DNA from: Siphonodentalium dalli
Taxonomy: Eukaryota > Mollusca > Scaphopoda > Gadilida > Siphonodentaliidae
NCBI GenBank assembly: GCA_032622095.1
Contig: CP136066.1
Span: 186,904,716-186,968,715, forward strand
DNA length: 64,000 nt
Direction of reading: 5' to 3'
The position numbers were made by a program, and so were the translations under genes. Position 1 is the stretch's first letter; the number at the start of each line of letters is the position of its first letter. The notes beneath the pieces are model-generated. The model searched no databases. It was not told the DNA's origin and was given only the letters and a program-made list of their open reading frames with translations. Shown one piece after another: positions 21,303-33,111 of the stretch.

Positions 21303-23041
21303 GTCAGTATGATAATCACATACATGTATCTTATCTTAAGCGGCGATGATGCTCAGTGTGAGAATCACATACATGTATCTTATCTTAAAGCGGCGATGAT
21401 GCTTTATATTGATAATTAAATTGAATATTGAGAAATAACGAAATAATTTCCAAAATAACGTGAATATATATATAGATAAAAATTAACCCATTGCGCCAGA
21501 TGCACTACAGTCTGTAACATGGTCCTTATATTCATTGCATAACTCAATTACTTGTAATTTTCATTATACGTCTTAGAAATTTCATATATAATTGATATGC
21601 AATGGTATTGCTTGCATAGTTCATGTTATTATTTATTCCACACCCATTGACGTGAGTCACATGTATTTAACGGAATCCCAGCCAATTAATACATATTAGT
21701 GTATACCTCTAGTGGAATACAAGCCGGAACTATTCTTGTTGACGTTGTCGCCAAGAAAGATGACGTACATTACGTCGACCATCCGCTTCCGGTGATCCCC
21801 CATAATTACTGTAATAATTTGTCAGACATAAATCACCATAAAGGTAGCTATAGGAACAACGAAGGTGAAATTCATGGATTGAACTTATCTGACTGAACGG
21901 TGTAGAATAAACACAGAACACAACTTGCATAATAATCTCGAATCTTGTATAGAACTCGTTGCGGACGGCGCAAAGTTATACACATTGAAATATATCCTTG
22001 CGCCACCCGCAACTCATTCGATAAAAGATTCTCGATTAAGATGCGCGTTGTGTTCTGTCTAGCTATGGCATCTGCCCCTGGTGGGTGTAAATTGTCAGTA
22101 AATTATCTATCTAATTATCTATCTATCTATCTATCTCCGGGGAAATGTGGATATCTTACTTATACTTTTATGTTGTTTGTGTTCTCCCCTACAGTAGAAA
22201 GTAACTGTTGGCGAATACACTATATGGTTTGATCTGTGCGACTTCCGATATATATATGACAACAGAAGCACACATGTAGAACTTCGAATCGACAACTTCA
22301 TGACCTTGTTGATGCGTGTTCAAGTCTAAGACTATTCCTAGTAATTCCGAATAAAATGTAAAATTTATAGTCCGAAAAATTCAGGTTTCAGAAAGCGACT
22401 GAGTGGGGCTTTATAAGCCCACTTCCTAATTTCCTGATTCCAATGATCATGCATATTCCAAGTCCCTTAGGAATTGAAAGAGATACTTTACCACAAAGAG
22501 AATCGGCGATGATGAACGAGAATAAAGTCTTTCGTGGCCAAAAGAAAAAAATCTAGAAAAATAATATTGGGTGCAGCGTTTGACTTTGGGGCGGTTGTGT
22601 TAATAGAAACATGCTTCCGTTTTATTTGGCCTAAAAACATTGAATATTTGTGCTTAGCAAAATATCTATCCATGTGAACGTATCGATTAACACACGTCAT
22701 CGTTCACACACGTTATCAATGTAGGTCATGTGACATCAAACTACACAATAGTTGGAGTACTGTGGTTTGAGTCGTAAATTGGCTTGTGTCTATGCAACCG
22801 ACAACGATCTTGGAGGCCAGTTAATAATTTTCATCCGTTTCAAACGAACCAGCACGAGGAATGTAAATGCCATAGAAAGGCTTGGCTCGGTCGAAGCAGA
22901 CGGAAATTAATAATTGGCCTCTAATGATATATGATATAGTTAACAATTCGTTTTTGGAGTCACTCCTGTGCATGTGTAACATTGTGTAGACATCATATAT
23001 TTGTGGCCGCTTTGACAGTCGTCCTTCCGTTTATTTTTCAG
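21303..23041 (+). other. ELC intron 5, unit A
   Basis: 1.7 kb aligned along nearly its whole length to 47659-49639 of unit B. It contains an ATCT microsatellite at about 22102-22136 and two near-identical copies of a ~42-bp segment (AATCACATACATGTATCTTA and onward) at about 21313 and 21362. No nested gene is recognised. Confidence 0.6.
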
Positions 23042-23262
23042 AATTCATCAAGAAAGTGATGGCAGGACCATTCGGGGACAAGTAAGAACAAGCCGGTACC
23101 GTGAAGCCGGACTACCGACGACGACCAGACAAGACGCAAGTCACCGACAGGAGTCATGATGGTTGTTCTGTCGCGTACTACGTTCTGCAGCATTCTCTCT
23201 ATGTTTTTTTTACTCCTAATTTATTGAACAGTATAGAAAAATAAACATTATTTTCACAACTT
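23042..23262 (+). CDS. ELC: ELC exon 6 and 3' UTR, unit A
   Basis: After the acceptor TTTTTCAG the exon encodes [14 protein letters not shown] and stops at TAA 23083-23085. This C-terminus matches the usual molluscan ELC ending. The 3' UTR runs to the AATAAA at 23240-23245; a TG-rich stretch (TTGTGTCATATGTT) follows, so cleavage is expected near 23260. Confidence 0.88.
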
Positions 23263-23888
23263 GTGTCATATGTTCTATTTGAAAATATGGAATTGAACCC
23301 CACACAATGCAGACTTTGGATATTTTCATCTAAATTATTTAAAGATGGTCTATCTCTTCCTAACTGTGTGTCGATAGTAGCCCCTCATGTGACGTCACAT
23401 GAGGGAAGATGAACGATTCAGACTGCATAATCAATAGTGGAATATTCAATCGCATGAATCGGTACAACTTCAGTTACGGGCTGCCTATCAAAAAATAATT
23501 TTCGGCAACGTGCTCAGTGGATTAGCCGGCATCGATAATGACTGAGAAGATGGTCTGTCTCTTAATTCTCTTCCCAACAAGTTTATATAGTTTCTGGGGT
23601 ATAAACATGAATCGAAGACTTATGTCCGAAAGCGCAATCAATTGGTTGTAATTGTTATTTTTTGGTATAATACATATAGCCTTTCGGGACACATCTGCGT
23701 GCTATTTTCAGAACAGAAACGTTTGGAGCATTTGGAGCATAACAACAGGGAGAACTCTTATCTTAATAGCACTCTCCACCAGGTTAAAGTGTCACGAGCG
23801 ACATGGCTAACTATGGCATAGTAATTATGACGACAAATTGTCACCAAACTCCGCCGTAATAAGATGTCACACATACTAAATGCCATCG
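23263..23888. other. 3' flank between units A and B
   Basis: Intergenic sequence aligned to 49860-50485. It includes CCCCTCATGTGACGTCACAT (about 23382-23401), whose core ATGTGACGTCACAT is palindromic and holds a CRE-like TGACGTCA. No gene is recognised. Confidence 0.6.
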
Positions 23889-23955
23889 ATACTGTAGTAC
23901 GTGTGTCCGCTGCACTTTGGCAAGATTGATAATGGATCATTTTGGCTCAAAATGG

Positions 23956-24650
23956 CGATTAATCAGGATAGTTAAGTTGATTAATCAAGATAGCTAATTT
24001 GATTAATCAAGATTGTATGTTGATCAATCAAGACAGTATGTTGATCAATCAAGACAGTACGTTGATCAATCAAGATAGTATGTTGATTAATCAAGATAGC
24101 TAAGTTAATTAATCAAGATAGTATGTTGATTAATCAAGATAGCTAAGTTAATTAATCAAGACAGTATGTTGATCAATCAAGACAGCATGTTTATTAATCA
24201 AGACAGTATGTTGATCAATAAAGATAGTATGTTGATTAATCAAGACAGTATGTTGATTAATCAAGACAGTATGTTGATCAACCAAGACTGTATGTTGATT
24301 AATCAAGACAGTATGTTGATCAACCAACACAGTATGTTGATTAATCAAGACAGTATGTTGATCAGCTAAGACAGTATGTTGATTAATCAAGACAGTATGT
24401 TGATCAACCAAGACAGTATGTTGATTAATTAAGACAGTATGTTGATCAACCAAGACAGTATGTTGATAAATCAAGACAGTATGTTGATCAACCAAGAAGT
24501 ATGTTGATTAATCAAGACAATATGTTGATCAACCAAGACAGTATGTTGATTAATCAAGACAGTATGTTGATTAATCAAGACAGTTTGTTGATCATTCAAG
24601 ACAGTATGTTGATTAATCAAGATAGTAAGTTGTTGATTAATCAAGATAAA
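23956..24650. repeat. 21-bp minisatellite, unit B (uninterrupted)
   Basis: The same TTGATTAATCAAGACAGTATG family as unit A, with alternating GATTAATC and GATCAACC monomers over roughly 24270-24540. It is uninterrupted and contains the unoccupied LINE target at 24571-24586. Confidence 0.95.
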
Positions 24651-25722
24651 AAGTGGTGAGGTGGTTCTGCGCTGCCGTAGTGTCGGCATAGCCAGGATCG
24701 ATACACCTGTAGTCCAGGCACATTATTCGTGAAACGGGAAAAGTAAGGAAATACATATGGAAGAGCTGATTTTCATCTTATTTAGGCTATAACATCGCGG
24801 ACACGTCACGAAAATCCCCTAAATTCCGAGTTGAGTTTTCTGAGTTACACCTTTTTTCCCACATAAAAACAAACAAACTTTTTTATTTTTCACAATCATG
24901 GAAATAATTGGATGCTGTAAAAAAATTTCAGCCGAAACATATGCAAAAGGCACTCAATATTGTTCAGTACACAATTCTTAAAACAGAGATACCAATTTAA
25001 AGGGGGACTTCGAATGAATTTCGTAGATATGGATATGAAATAACATAATGACCCCCAAAAAAACGACATCGATGAAATGCACATATGACTGATATTATGT
25101 GAGTTTTAACAAACTAAACTACGTCGTGTAGCATTTTTATGATGAAAACAATTACAAGTTGTTGTTAGTGTTGACCTGAGTGACAAATTACCATTTTCTT
25201 ACTTAAAGGGGGTGACGGTTGCTAGGGAGACGCCCGCAATCTAAAAATGTACATATGACTGGTATTATGGTAGATTTAACAAACTAATCTACACCAAGTT
25301 GCATGTTTATGATGCAAACAACAATACTAATAGTTATTGTTAGTGTGGATCTGATAGGAAACATGCCATATATTTCTTTCTTACAATATTGGTAACTGTT
25401 GCTAGGGTAAACGAAATACAAAAATGCATATATGACTTAAATTATGGTAGTTTTAACAAACGAAACTACGTCATGTAGGATTTTTATGGTGAAAACAATT
25501 ATAATATTGTTAGTGTGAGTCTAACCAGAATGTGGCACACATTTGGTTTTATTATGGGTACAATTATAATATTGTTAGTGTGTGAGTCTAACCATAATGT
25601 GGCACACATTTGGTTTTATTATGGGTACAATTATCTGTTATGCTACATTGCCAGTTTCGACACTCAGAACGGAGACCACAATTGAGGAGTTTTGCACTAA
25701 TCGGCCAAGCCAACAGTTGTCG
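24651..25722. other. Non-coding 5' flank, unit B
   Basis: Homologous to 5808-7159 of unit A with part missing. It has a small direct duplication near 25500-25620 of the block GTACAATTATAATATTGTTA, GTGTGAGTCTAACC and onward. Confidence 0.6.
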
Positions 25723-26727
25723 TCTATTGGGAATCCTTTCTGGCGTGACGTCTTTGTAGCCTGGCGTAATTTTCTGGACATAAAAAGTAAAGAGCCTCGA
25801 TACGGCATGACGCAGACAATTTGGAACAATGATGAATTGTTGATCGACGACTCAATGATAGACGTCGCTGAGTGGAAGGACAAAGGCATAACATTCATAA
25901 ATGATATGTTCACCGAAGACAATAAGCTACATTCCATCGAAACTCTTAGAACTAAGAACAATATCACCACAAACTTTATCACTTTACACGGCCTAAACAG
26001 ACAAATTAATAGGTTATTAAAACGGACCGATCAAACTATCGTCAGGGTTCAAAATCCAATCATTCCTGAAAATATAGTATCACTACTTCAGAATGAGCGA
26101 GGTTGCAGAAATTTTTACGACGAATTCATAAAAGCGACTAAAATAGGACAATCATCGTCGCAAATGAAATGGGAAAATGAATTAAGATGTTCCCTTCACT
26201 GGAAACATATATGTTCATCACCCTTCAAACTATTAGTCGACACAAAACTACGCTGGTTTCAATACCGAATACTGACTAGAATTATAGGCACAAACAGACT
26301 TTTGAACATAATGCGAATTCGGTCAGACGGTCTATGTCTCAGATGCAACGTCGCAAACGAATCAATTTCGCATATTTTCTTTGACTGTCCATTTGTAAGA
26401 ACGTTTGTAAATACCACTCAGACCTGGCTAGATCGCTATCAACTGGACATCTCGCTTTCTCGGAAAAACATTCTTTTTGGGATTGGTGCTCACAATAAAA
26501 ACAACAAACTAAACTTTCTTATACTATCAATTCTGAAATATTATCTGTATAAAACAAAATTTAACCCCGACGAACTCTCTCTGAAATTACTCATTCGAGA
26601 ATTTGAATTACGATATAAATCGTATCGATATATTGCACTGAACTCCGACGATCTGAACAATTTCCAACTCGAGTGGGGGGACCTAATGAAAGCCATGCAA
26701 CAAACAACAGGGCACACACATAACTAA
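25723..26727 (+). pseudogene. C-terminal fragment of LINE ORF2
   Basis: About 334 residues of element-derived frame from IGNPFWRDVFVAW to the TAA at 26725-26727. It aligns with the C-terminal half of the ORF2 at 1279-3300 (NPFWRDVLTAW there) and ends past a zinc knuckle, CLRC...HIFFDC. The RT catalytic core is missing through 5' truncation. The open frame upstream of 25723 is host flank read through by chance. Confidence 0.88.
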
Positions 26728-27059
26728 CTTAGCAGGGAACATAATCATCTTGAATAGTAAATAGTCCGAGTTTACAATCTGACATTCGGCAAACCAGTCC
26801 AAAGTTCATGAACATATTTGAGCCAAATATAACTGGCATAAATATATATATATACGTGTATACATGTACGCATACAATGTTATTAATATATCAATGTGTG
26901 TGCAAGGAGTGTGTAAGTTGTGTACGAATGTCGACCCCCCACCATTCCCGTCTATATATTTATGCAATCGTTGTTATCAGATATTGTTCTGTACATAATA
27001 TAAATGTGTAATATAATGAAAAAATAAAATATTCAAAAAAGAAAAAAAGAAAAAAAAGG
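25723..27059 (+). mobile_element. 5'-truncated Tx1/L1-like LINE, unit B
   Basis: A plus-strand insertion interrupting sequence that is continuous at 7156-7167 in unit A. It ends in an A-rich tail (about 27019-27057) and is bordered by a short duplication TGTCG (25718-25722 and 27060-27064). It keeps only the C-terminal part of ORF2 and a 3' UTR of about 300 bp. It is related to, but clearly diverged from, the LINE at 913-5711. Confidence 0.9.
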
Positions 27060-27076
27060 TGTCGCTTATATTTAAT

Positions 27077-30000
27077 GCTAGCAGGGTTACCCGCCGTTGC
27101 CCAGGTTAATGTATGCTGTGAATATGTGTTGGGAATAGAGAATGCTCTTGCTTAAAGTATTATACGTTTTCTCATAAATTGTATATTCAAATAGCATCAC
27201 GAAACATGATTATTAGTCATGGAATATAAGTAGTGGCTCACCTGGTCAATTGTCATTCTGTTTATCGCGATTAATCCGTTCCACCAATAATGAAGTATTT
27301 ATTTATTTACAACTGCGTATACATTAGACGTTATAATATGATACATGAACATCATAAACACATTAGTTCGATAAAAGATGATAATTGGGTTTTACATATT
27401 GAGATGTATCAATCAATCTAGTGGGTTGGACTAAGATCTCGAGGACACCTGGCTATCATATCTCCATGAAGATACAGATGTTTCAAAGAAATTTCCAGGT
27501 GCTCCTCTGTTCATTGTGCTATATATTGGCTAAATATTCTTAGTTTAAACGAAATGTTGCTGCGCACATATATCAGCTACATGTGCCAGGCACAGAGCGA
27601 GATTGTGAGTTCTTTATGTCAGTCGATGAGTCTGTTCTAAAACCCTTGTCAGATGTCAGTATTGGTAGGATCCTGAAAAGTCTTGTGCTACTAACTGCAT
27701 TTTCTTGTATATCAGAAGAAACTATATTTGACTGCACACTGTGACCACTATCTTTGAACAGGCCTTCCATATCTCGTGACAAATTGTAACTTTTTGTGGA
27801 AACTGTATTGAATGGAACAGACTAAATTTTTTTATTATATATATGCAATCCTCTGACTGTTCGAGGTCTCTCAGTTTGCACGAATATATGTATCTCTTCA
27901 ATAGAATGATAAATATACGTTTAATGCTTCTTCTAGTTATCTCTTTTGTTAGCTTATTGTGTGAATGCCTTGATTGCCATTCCCATATAAATATGACTGT
28001 TAAGAAGATATAATTGTCCCCTCTCCATCTCTCACCCAAACAGCACCACTGTGGCGTCTTTAAAACACGATTAGATTCCTAGTATCATGGATAAGAACGT
28101 GTATCAAGTGACTTATGTGGGTCACCATATGTCTGGATTGTGAAATGTGAACGCCCAACTACTTAAAATGATATGGAGATGGCCTGGTGACTGTATATAA
28201 CTTATATGTGGATATCGGCGAATAGCAATCTTATCAATGATAGTGCATATCCGCTCGCCATCCGTGACGCAAACGACACCAAATGTGATTTAATTCATGG
28301 TATATCATTAGAGAAAAACGTGTATGAATTTGGTGGAATTTGGTTTATTAAATCAATTGTTGATGCAACGCTGACTCGAACAACGCCATATTGCGAAGGT
28401 GATTATGTATTCGTTTGGTGGAAATCAGCGACAAAACTATTTCACCATATTTTTTAAATTTCCCCTCCCACCAACAGCGTCATTTTAGAAAATTTTAACC
28501 TCCACCATTATCTTCCTTGTAAAAAGTTACCCCTCTTAGAACGCCTTGGTGCCATCTCGATTGTACCACGTGAAGTTATACATAGAACGCACACAGACAA
28601 ACAAAAAGACAGACAGCACGATTTTATTTCTTGTATCATTTGAGAAGAACGTGTCTGAATTTGATGGTAATTGGTACTAAAAATATTTTGTATCAGTTTT
28701 GGTGACCCTCCCGTCCCTATTTCGGACTCAAGCTGCACACACTAAGACTCATTAGAGATTAGAGATGCATATATATGAAATTTAAGGTCCCCATATCTCT
28801 CACCCATAGGGCACCAATTTGGTGTATCTAAACCACACGCTAAGATTCCTCGTATCACGGAGAAGAATATGTATCAATCTGGTGGAAATCGGCACTAAAC
28901 ATATAGATATATTTTTTTGTGTCCCTCTCATCTCTATACACCACTGACTCGAATGGCCCAACTTGTGACATCCTTAAACCACACGATTACACTACTGATA
29001 TCATGGAGATGATTGTTTATAAGTTTGGTGATAATCTGCGACTAAACAATTTTTTTTATCAAATTTGGTGCCAATCCCTCCCCTCTCCATCTCTCACCCA
29101 AACAGCACCACTATGGCGTCTTTAAATCACGATTAGATTCCTAGTATCATGGATAAGAACGTGTATCAATTTGGTGGAAATTGGCGCTAAAAACATTGTG
29201 CATCAATTTTGGTGCCCCTGTCCCTTTCAATGCAACCCTGACTCGAATGAGGCCACATTTTACAGATAAAAGCCACACCATTAGACTCCTCATACCATGG
29301 GGATGATTTTGTATAAGTGTGGTGGCAATCGGCGACTTATTATCAAATTTAGTGCCCACCCCTCTCAATCTCCCATCCAAAAGCAACAATTTGGCGTTGT
29401 TAAATCGCACAATTAGATTCCTTGTATCATGAAGAAGAATATATATCAATTTGGTGGAAATCGGCGCTAAAATTAGTTTTATCAATTTTGGTGCCCCTCT
29501 CCCCTTCCGTTCATCCCTGACTCAAACGACGCCACTTTTGACATATTTAAACCACACCGTTGGATTCTTCATATCATGGGGATGATTATATGTAAGCTTC
29601 GTGGCACAGGGGCCTGTAACGCGCTCCGCTGTCCGCCCCCCTTTTGCACTGCCCATATACGCCGCTCTCTATACGCGCCTTCTTCGCGTTAATGGAACAT
29701 TATATAGACAAGGGGCTCTGTAGAAATTCAACGTTTCACCATCGCTCGGGAGTCGCACAAATTTAGCCCATTCACCCCAGTAATGATAACGATATATACA
29801 CGGATGGATCGGCAAAGAATTCATCTTTCAATAAATACCACAAACTCCCATCAGAAACATTCATACACGTTGCATTTGATAAAATTTTAACCACCGAATA
29901 TTGTCTCCGGAGAGCGTATTTTTTCGATTTGATCCGGCTCAAACAGCAATGGACGCTTGTGTGTCGAAATTCACCACCCATGCAGTTTACTATCATTAAA

Positions 30001-30274
30001 AATCGGTCAAACGATCAACTAAAAATCTGGAATTTAGTTATTTATTGTCGGCTAATAATTTATTTACTCATACAAATCAACACATTGTCAGTAAACAATT
30101 CTAATAAAGGAGAAATCTGTCGATAATTCCAACTTTAAAAAAGATATTTGTCAAGTGACACAGTTCCTAAATTTAATATTCATTGTGACCTGACCTTTCT
30201 ATGACTGACATAGTAGAAACAGCCAATCACCGCTCAGTGTTAGAATCGAGGTCAGGTCATAATGAATATTAAAA
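27077..30274. mobile_element. 3.2-kb insertion of unknown type with 11-bp target-site duplication, unit B
   Basis: TTATATTTAAT flanks the segment at 27066-27076 and 30275-30285 and occurs once at the homologous place in unit A (about 7166-7176). The insert starts GCTAGCAGGGTTACCCGCCG, contains a field of ~130-bp repeats (28020-29620) and ends in a small inverted-repeat block. No transposase or RT is seen. It may be non-autonomous or composite. Confidence 0.8.
28020..29620. repeat. Degenerate ~130-bp tandem repeats
   Basis: About ten diverged copies share GATTAGATTCCT, TATCATGG, AAGAACGTGTATCAA, TTTGGTGGAAATCGGC, TTTTGGTGCCCCTC and a CTCTCACCCA-like stretch, in that order. Clear copies start near 28031, 28800, 28930, 29095, 29225, 29355 and 29490. 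Minus-strand frames reading the APKLI...FSANFHQI type are by-products of the repeat. Confidence 0.8.
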
Positions 30275-30280
30275 TTATAT
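30160..30280. repeat. Small MITE-like inverted repeat at the end of the 3.2-kb insert
   Basis: AATATTCATTGTGACCTGAC and its near-complement (GGTCAGGTCATAATGAATAT) form arms of about 25 bp at roughly 30171-30198 and 30249-30276, around a spacer of about 50 bp. Confidence 0.65.
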
Positions 30281-30318
30281 TTAATATGAGGCATGACCAC
30301 AATAGCTATATATAAGCT

Positions 30319-30430
30319 ATGGACTAGACGCTGGCTCTATGAGGCTACGTGGTTACACTATGCACGGCGTCATGACGGCGAACAGAGCAGAGCGTCGGAG
30401 CGTCATAGAGCCATGCAGTGTCTAGTCCAT
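30319..30430. repeat. Decayed foldback, unit B
   Basis: Homologue of the 7224-7331 foldback. The left arm is intact, but the right arm (30405-30430) carries an insertion (CCATGCAGTG in place of CCAGCG). Confidence 0.8.
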
Positions 30431-31262
30431 ATATGCTATTAATCCACACAGATAGATGTATAAGTCACGGACCCGCTCATCTATATATATGAAGAACATG
30501 GGGACCGCCCCCAATATGTTAGGTAAGGATCCAGGCACATATGCGTAGTCATAGGACACATGTCCATACACATGTGATATTGAGGTAGGATATGTATAGG
30601 CCATGAATCAGGCTGCTACATATAAGCCATAATATCGGGCCATTATATAATTATATTGGCATTGGATCCAGAAACCTATATAGAGAAGGCATACACCATT
30701 TAACCACGATGTCAAACGTGTTATATCTGGTCACCACGAGCAGATGCCGCAATAGAGCGATGACATATTATAGAAATACAATAGTTTACTCTTCGGCGAT
30801 GGACCCAGCCCAGTATACATGTTCTGTGATATGTAAGCTGCATGGTTAGGGACCATGCCACTGTTAAATGGTGCAAATACACAAGTGCACATAGGTAGCC
30901 AATGGACTCAGATACCCTATACGAAGTTTCTGGTATAGTACATTAGTACACCATGGATTCAGGACCATGTGTATGGTATGATCACATGGAGAAGTTATGT
31001 GACAAACACACCTGTACATAGATATTGGACCAATGCCATATATATGAAGGTCATGGAGGCCCTATAAATAGTCCATGTACACATGGCACTGTATGTTGGC
31101 CATGGACACATGCCCATATATGTAGACCATGGACCCAGGCTGATATAGGTATGACGGGCATGAACAGGTGTCTATATGTCTTCGATGTCGGATAGTTGCA
31201 TATCAACCATTGCTAAGGAAGGACATGCCGGGATGTCTACACATCCGAAAATAATCAATATA
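30431..31262. repeat. Degenerate ~40-bp repeat field, unit B
   Basis: Aligns to 7332-8180 with scattered substitutions and lacks about 20 bp near 30519. No conserved frame. Confidence 0.6.
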
Positions 31263-32020
31263 TAGTGTTAAGTTTTCGGCCATAAAATCTTAAGGGTGGT
31301 GATGTTCCGATATATCTTTTCAGTTCATCTTCTGAATTAACCTCTGTTCTAGTTTAGTGGTTCATATTTCAGCTCATTGTCTTCTGAATATCTTTACTCG
31401 CACTCTTTTATGGGATAAATGTTGAATCATCACGTGGTTTCTATGCTCTCTTCGGTAATGTCATCCCAATTACGGAATATCGACTTGCAGTATGCTCTAG
31501 CATCAATTTCATATATCTAGCGGCACCTGCTCCACGGTAGATGGCTATGTATGCACAAATGTCCGTAAATTATTCAACATATGACTGCAATCGCATATGG
31601 TCTGGTGGAATTTCGTCAGAATTTGAACCATTCCGAAAAATCATGATATCTCAAAAAGCTCAAATCGGATTTTAGGGGACTTTTGCCATGTTGTTCATAA
31701 ATATGTTCCTATTAATTCCTGGGAAAAAAAATCAGCTTTCCCCGAATTTTTTCCCTAGTGAACCGGATGTGCCTGGACTATTAGCCAGGGTAGAGCTGCA
31801 TGGCATGGTCTGTGGATCATGCAGTGTAATCTATGTAGGTGATTAATTCCCATCACTTCCAGTACATGTTCTAAGCAAATTCGCTTATATCGCTTATCAT
31901 GAATAAAGATGGGTCGAATCCACCGCGTGTCTGAAGCGATTCATAATTTTAAGGCTTCAAATTTGAAATAGTAATGTTTCAATTCTGTTCCAGCGATAAC
32001 AAACGATCTATGAATATACA
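31263..32020. other. Non-coding flank, unit B
   Basis: Aligns to 8336-9044 of unit A. No gene is recognised. Confidence 0.55.
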
Positions 32021-32212
32021 CTATAGGATAGGATAGGATATTTTATTTGCAATACACATATCTATTACATAATAGTGGTGAAAATTATGGATAATTATGT
32101 CGTATATTGTGGGGGGTGGCATAGTCTGGCAAGACTGTCTTCCTGTCATCCCCAGTATGGTGAATATAGAAATTAATAACAATAGTAAGATGGCTTCGGG
32201 TGAGCCGTGCAC
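32021..32212 (-). mobile_element. Truncated LINE 3' end, unit B
   Basis: Homologue of 9045-9240 with fewer tail repeats (three GGATA instead of four or five). The same stem and the same flanks show it inserted before units A and B diverged. Confidence 0.6.
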
Positions 32213-32849
32213 AGATTGTGTATATGTAATTTATAAGTTTAGGGCTTAGTTAAAGAGTGTGTGAAATTGGATACTACCCGAGGGCTGTTCAATATCATGT
32301 GTATGGTTCAAATTCAGATGAGTGGGTAGTATTTTTGGCGGATGAGGGTACAGGGAATAATATAATACAATATACCACGACAATGCTTACGACTGTATTC
32401 GAAATCAGCTGTTAAGTGATACAAACGCACTTTATTTTACCACACCACTAAAATATGACGCTTTTTAATGTTTTATATATATTGTAATTATTTCTTGCAG
32501 TTATCGAGCTATTTTGATAATTGCAACGGGGGTAAAAACGATAAATTGCAAGGTTAGATCTGCAACCTGATGGTTTTGAGTCGCTTGATGTTTCGGTGCA
32601 ACATATATAGTAGATATGATGCTCGTTCCTCATGCTGTAATATCGAAACTGTGAACGCGTGCCAGCACGGTGCCACCCAGCATGTTTGGCGGTTCTAATG
32701 CATGGTCTGTTTATGGATTCCTTTGGAATAATCTCAGTTGCATCCCATGATTCCCATGCAACATAATCACCACCAGCCATGCACATGCTTCGCAAGCCTT
32801 ACAAAACATCTACCATGTGTAAACTATACCCGCGTAGACGTATAAGTCT
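32213..32849. other. ELC upstream region, unit B
   Basis: Aligns to the unit A upstream region but without the hAT-like MITE; its single GTTTTGAG target lies at 32573-32580. No gene is recognised. Confidence 0.6.
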
Positions 32850-33045
32850 TGACCATGTGCCCATCGTGCATGCTGGGCCATGTGACGATGGAGATGGTGT
32901 ACACACCCCGGTCGCCGCATAGTGCACGCGATTTGCATAATACACGCATCTGGATCGGGTATTGCCATGATCGCCCCACACCCATGTGGTCCCGTTCACG
33001 AAAGCGTATATAAGCTGCAAAGATTTACATGCATGGGTCAGTACA
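32850..33045 (+). promoter_or_regulatory. ELC core promoter, unit B
   Basis: TATATAAG at 33007-33014 and a TCAGT initiator at 33038-33042 place the start near 33040. The three CATGTG E-boxes of unit A are kept. Unit B lacks a short TATATA stretch present in unit A near 10689. Confidence 0.75.
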
Positions 33046-33111
33046 TTTCCACAGTCTATCCGCTACATCACGATAAGAAACAGTTTTCCTTTACAGAACA
33101 GAATCAAAATG
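33040..33111 (+). CDS. ELC: ELC exon 1 (leader plus start codon only), unit B
   Basis: ATG at 33109-33111 directly abuts the donor GTTAGT. The leader differs from unit A at only a few bases. Confidence 0.75.

Larger units (their letters stand above)
10813..23262 (+). pseudogene. ELC: Myosin essential light chain gene copy A, lacking exon 4
   Basis: Parts in order: exon 1 (to 10884), exon 2 (12207-12237), a second exon 1 (to 13666) and second exon 2 (14988-15018), exon 3 (16290-16436), exon 5 (21216-21302), and exon 6 (23042-23085) with AATAAA at 23240-23245. All remaining splice sites are canonical. Exon 4 is missing: its acceptor and first 13 bases remain at 20419-20431, then a deletion junction follows. 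If that acceptor is used, the frame ends at TGA 20466-20468. Because exon 4 is 168 bp and phase 1/1, skipping it would join exon 3 to exon 5 in frame, giving about 103 residues without the third EF-hand region. It differs from copy B by six coding bases in shared exons, two of them replacements (Pro/Ser at residue 2, Asp/Ala in exon 5). It may be a pseudogene or a short-isoform gene. Confidence 0.85.
1..23888. repeat. Tandem unit A of the ELC-bearing array
   Basis: The sequence at 1 (ATACTGTAGTACGTGTGTCC) recurs at 23889 and 50486, which defines three consecutive units. Unit A is 23,888 bp. It holds minisatellite, a Tx1-like LINE, a degenerate-repeat 5' flank, a hAT-like MITE and an ELC gene that lacks exon 4 and has doubled exons 1 and 2. 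The boundary is conventional because homology runs straight through it. Confidence 0.9.

Noticed and set aside
23380-23405. CRE-like palindrome ATGTGACGTCACAT in the ELC 3' flank considered as a functional regulatory site
   Set aside because: It is present in both flanks, but a single motif beyond a poly(A) site is not enough to call an enhancer; it is mentioned only in the flank entry.
25582-25722. Apparent N-terminal extension fused to the truncated LINE ORF in unit B
   Set aside because: This part is host flank, homologous to 7038-7163 in unit A where no LINE is present. The fusion is accidental.
27722-29485. Several 75-115-residue frames in the 3.2-kb insertion
   Set aside because: They are readings of the ~130-bp degenerate repeat, differ between copies and match no family.
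29590-29700. GC-richer patch with GCGCTCCGCTGTCCGC that might be tRNA-like
   Set aside because: No cloverleaf or paired A and B boxes could be formed by eye.
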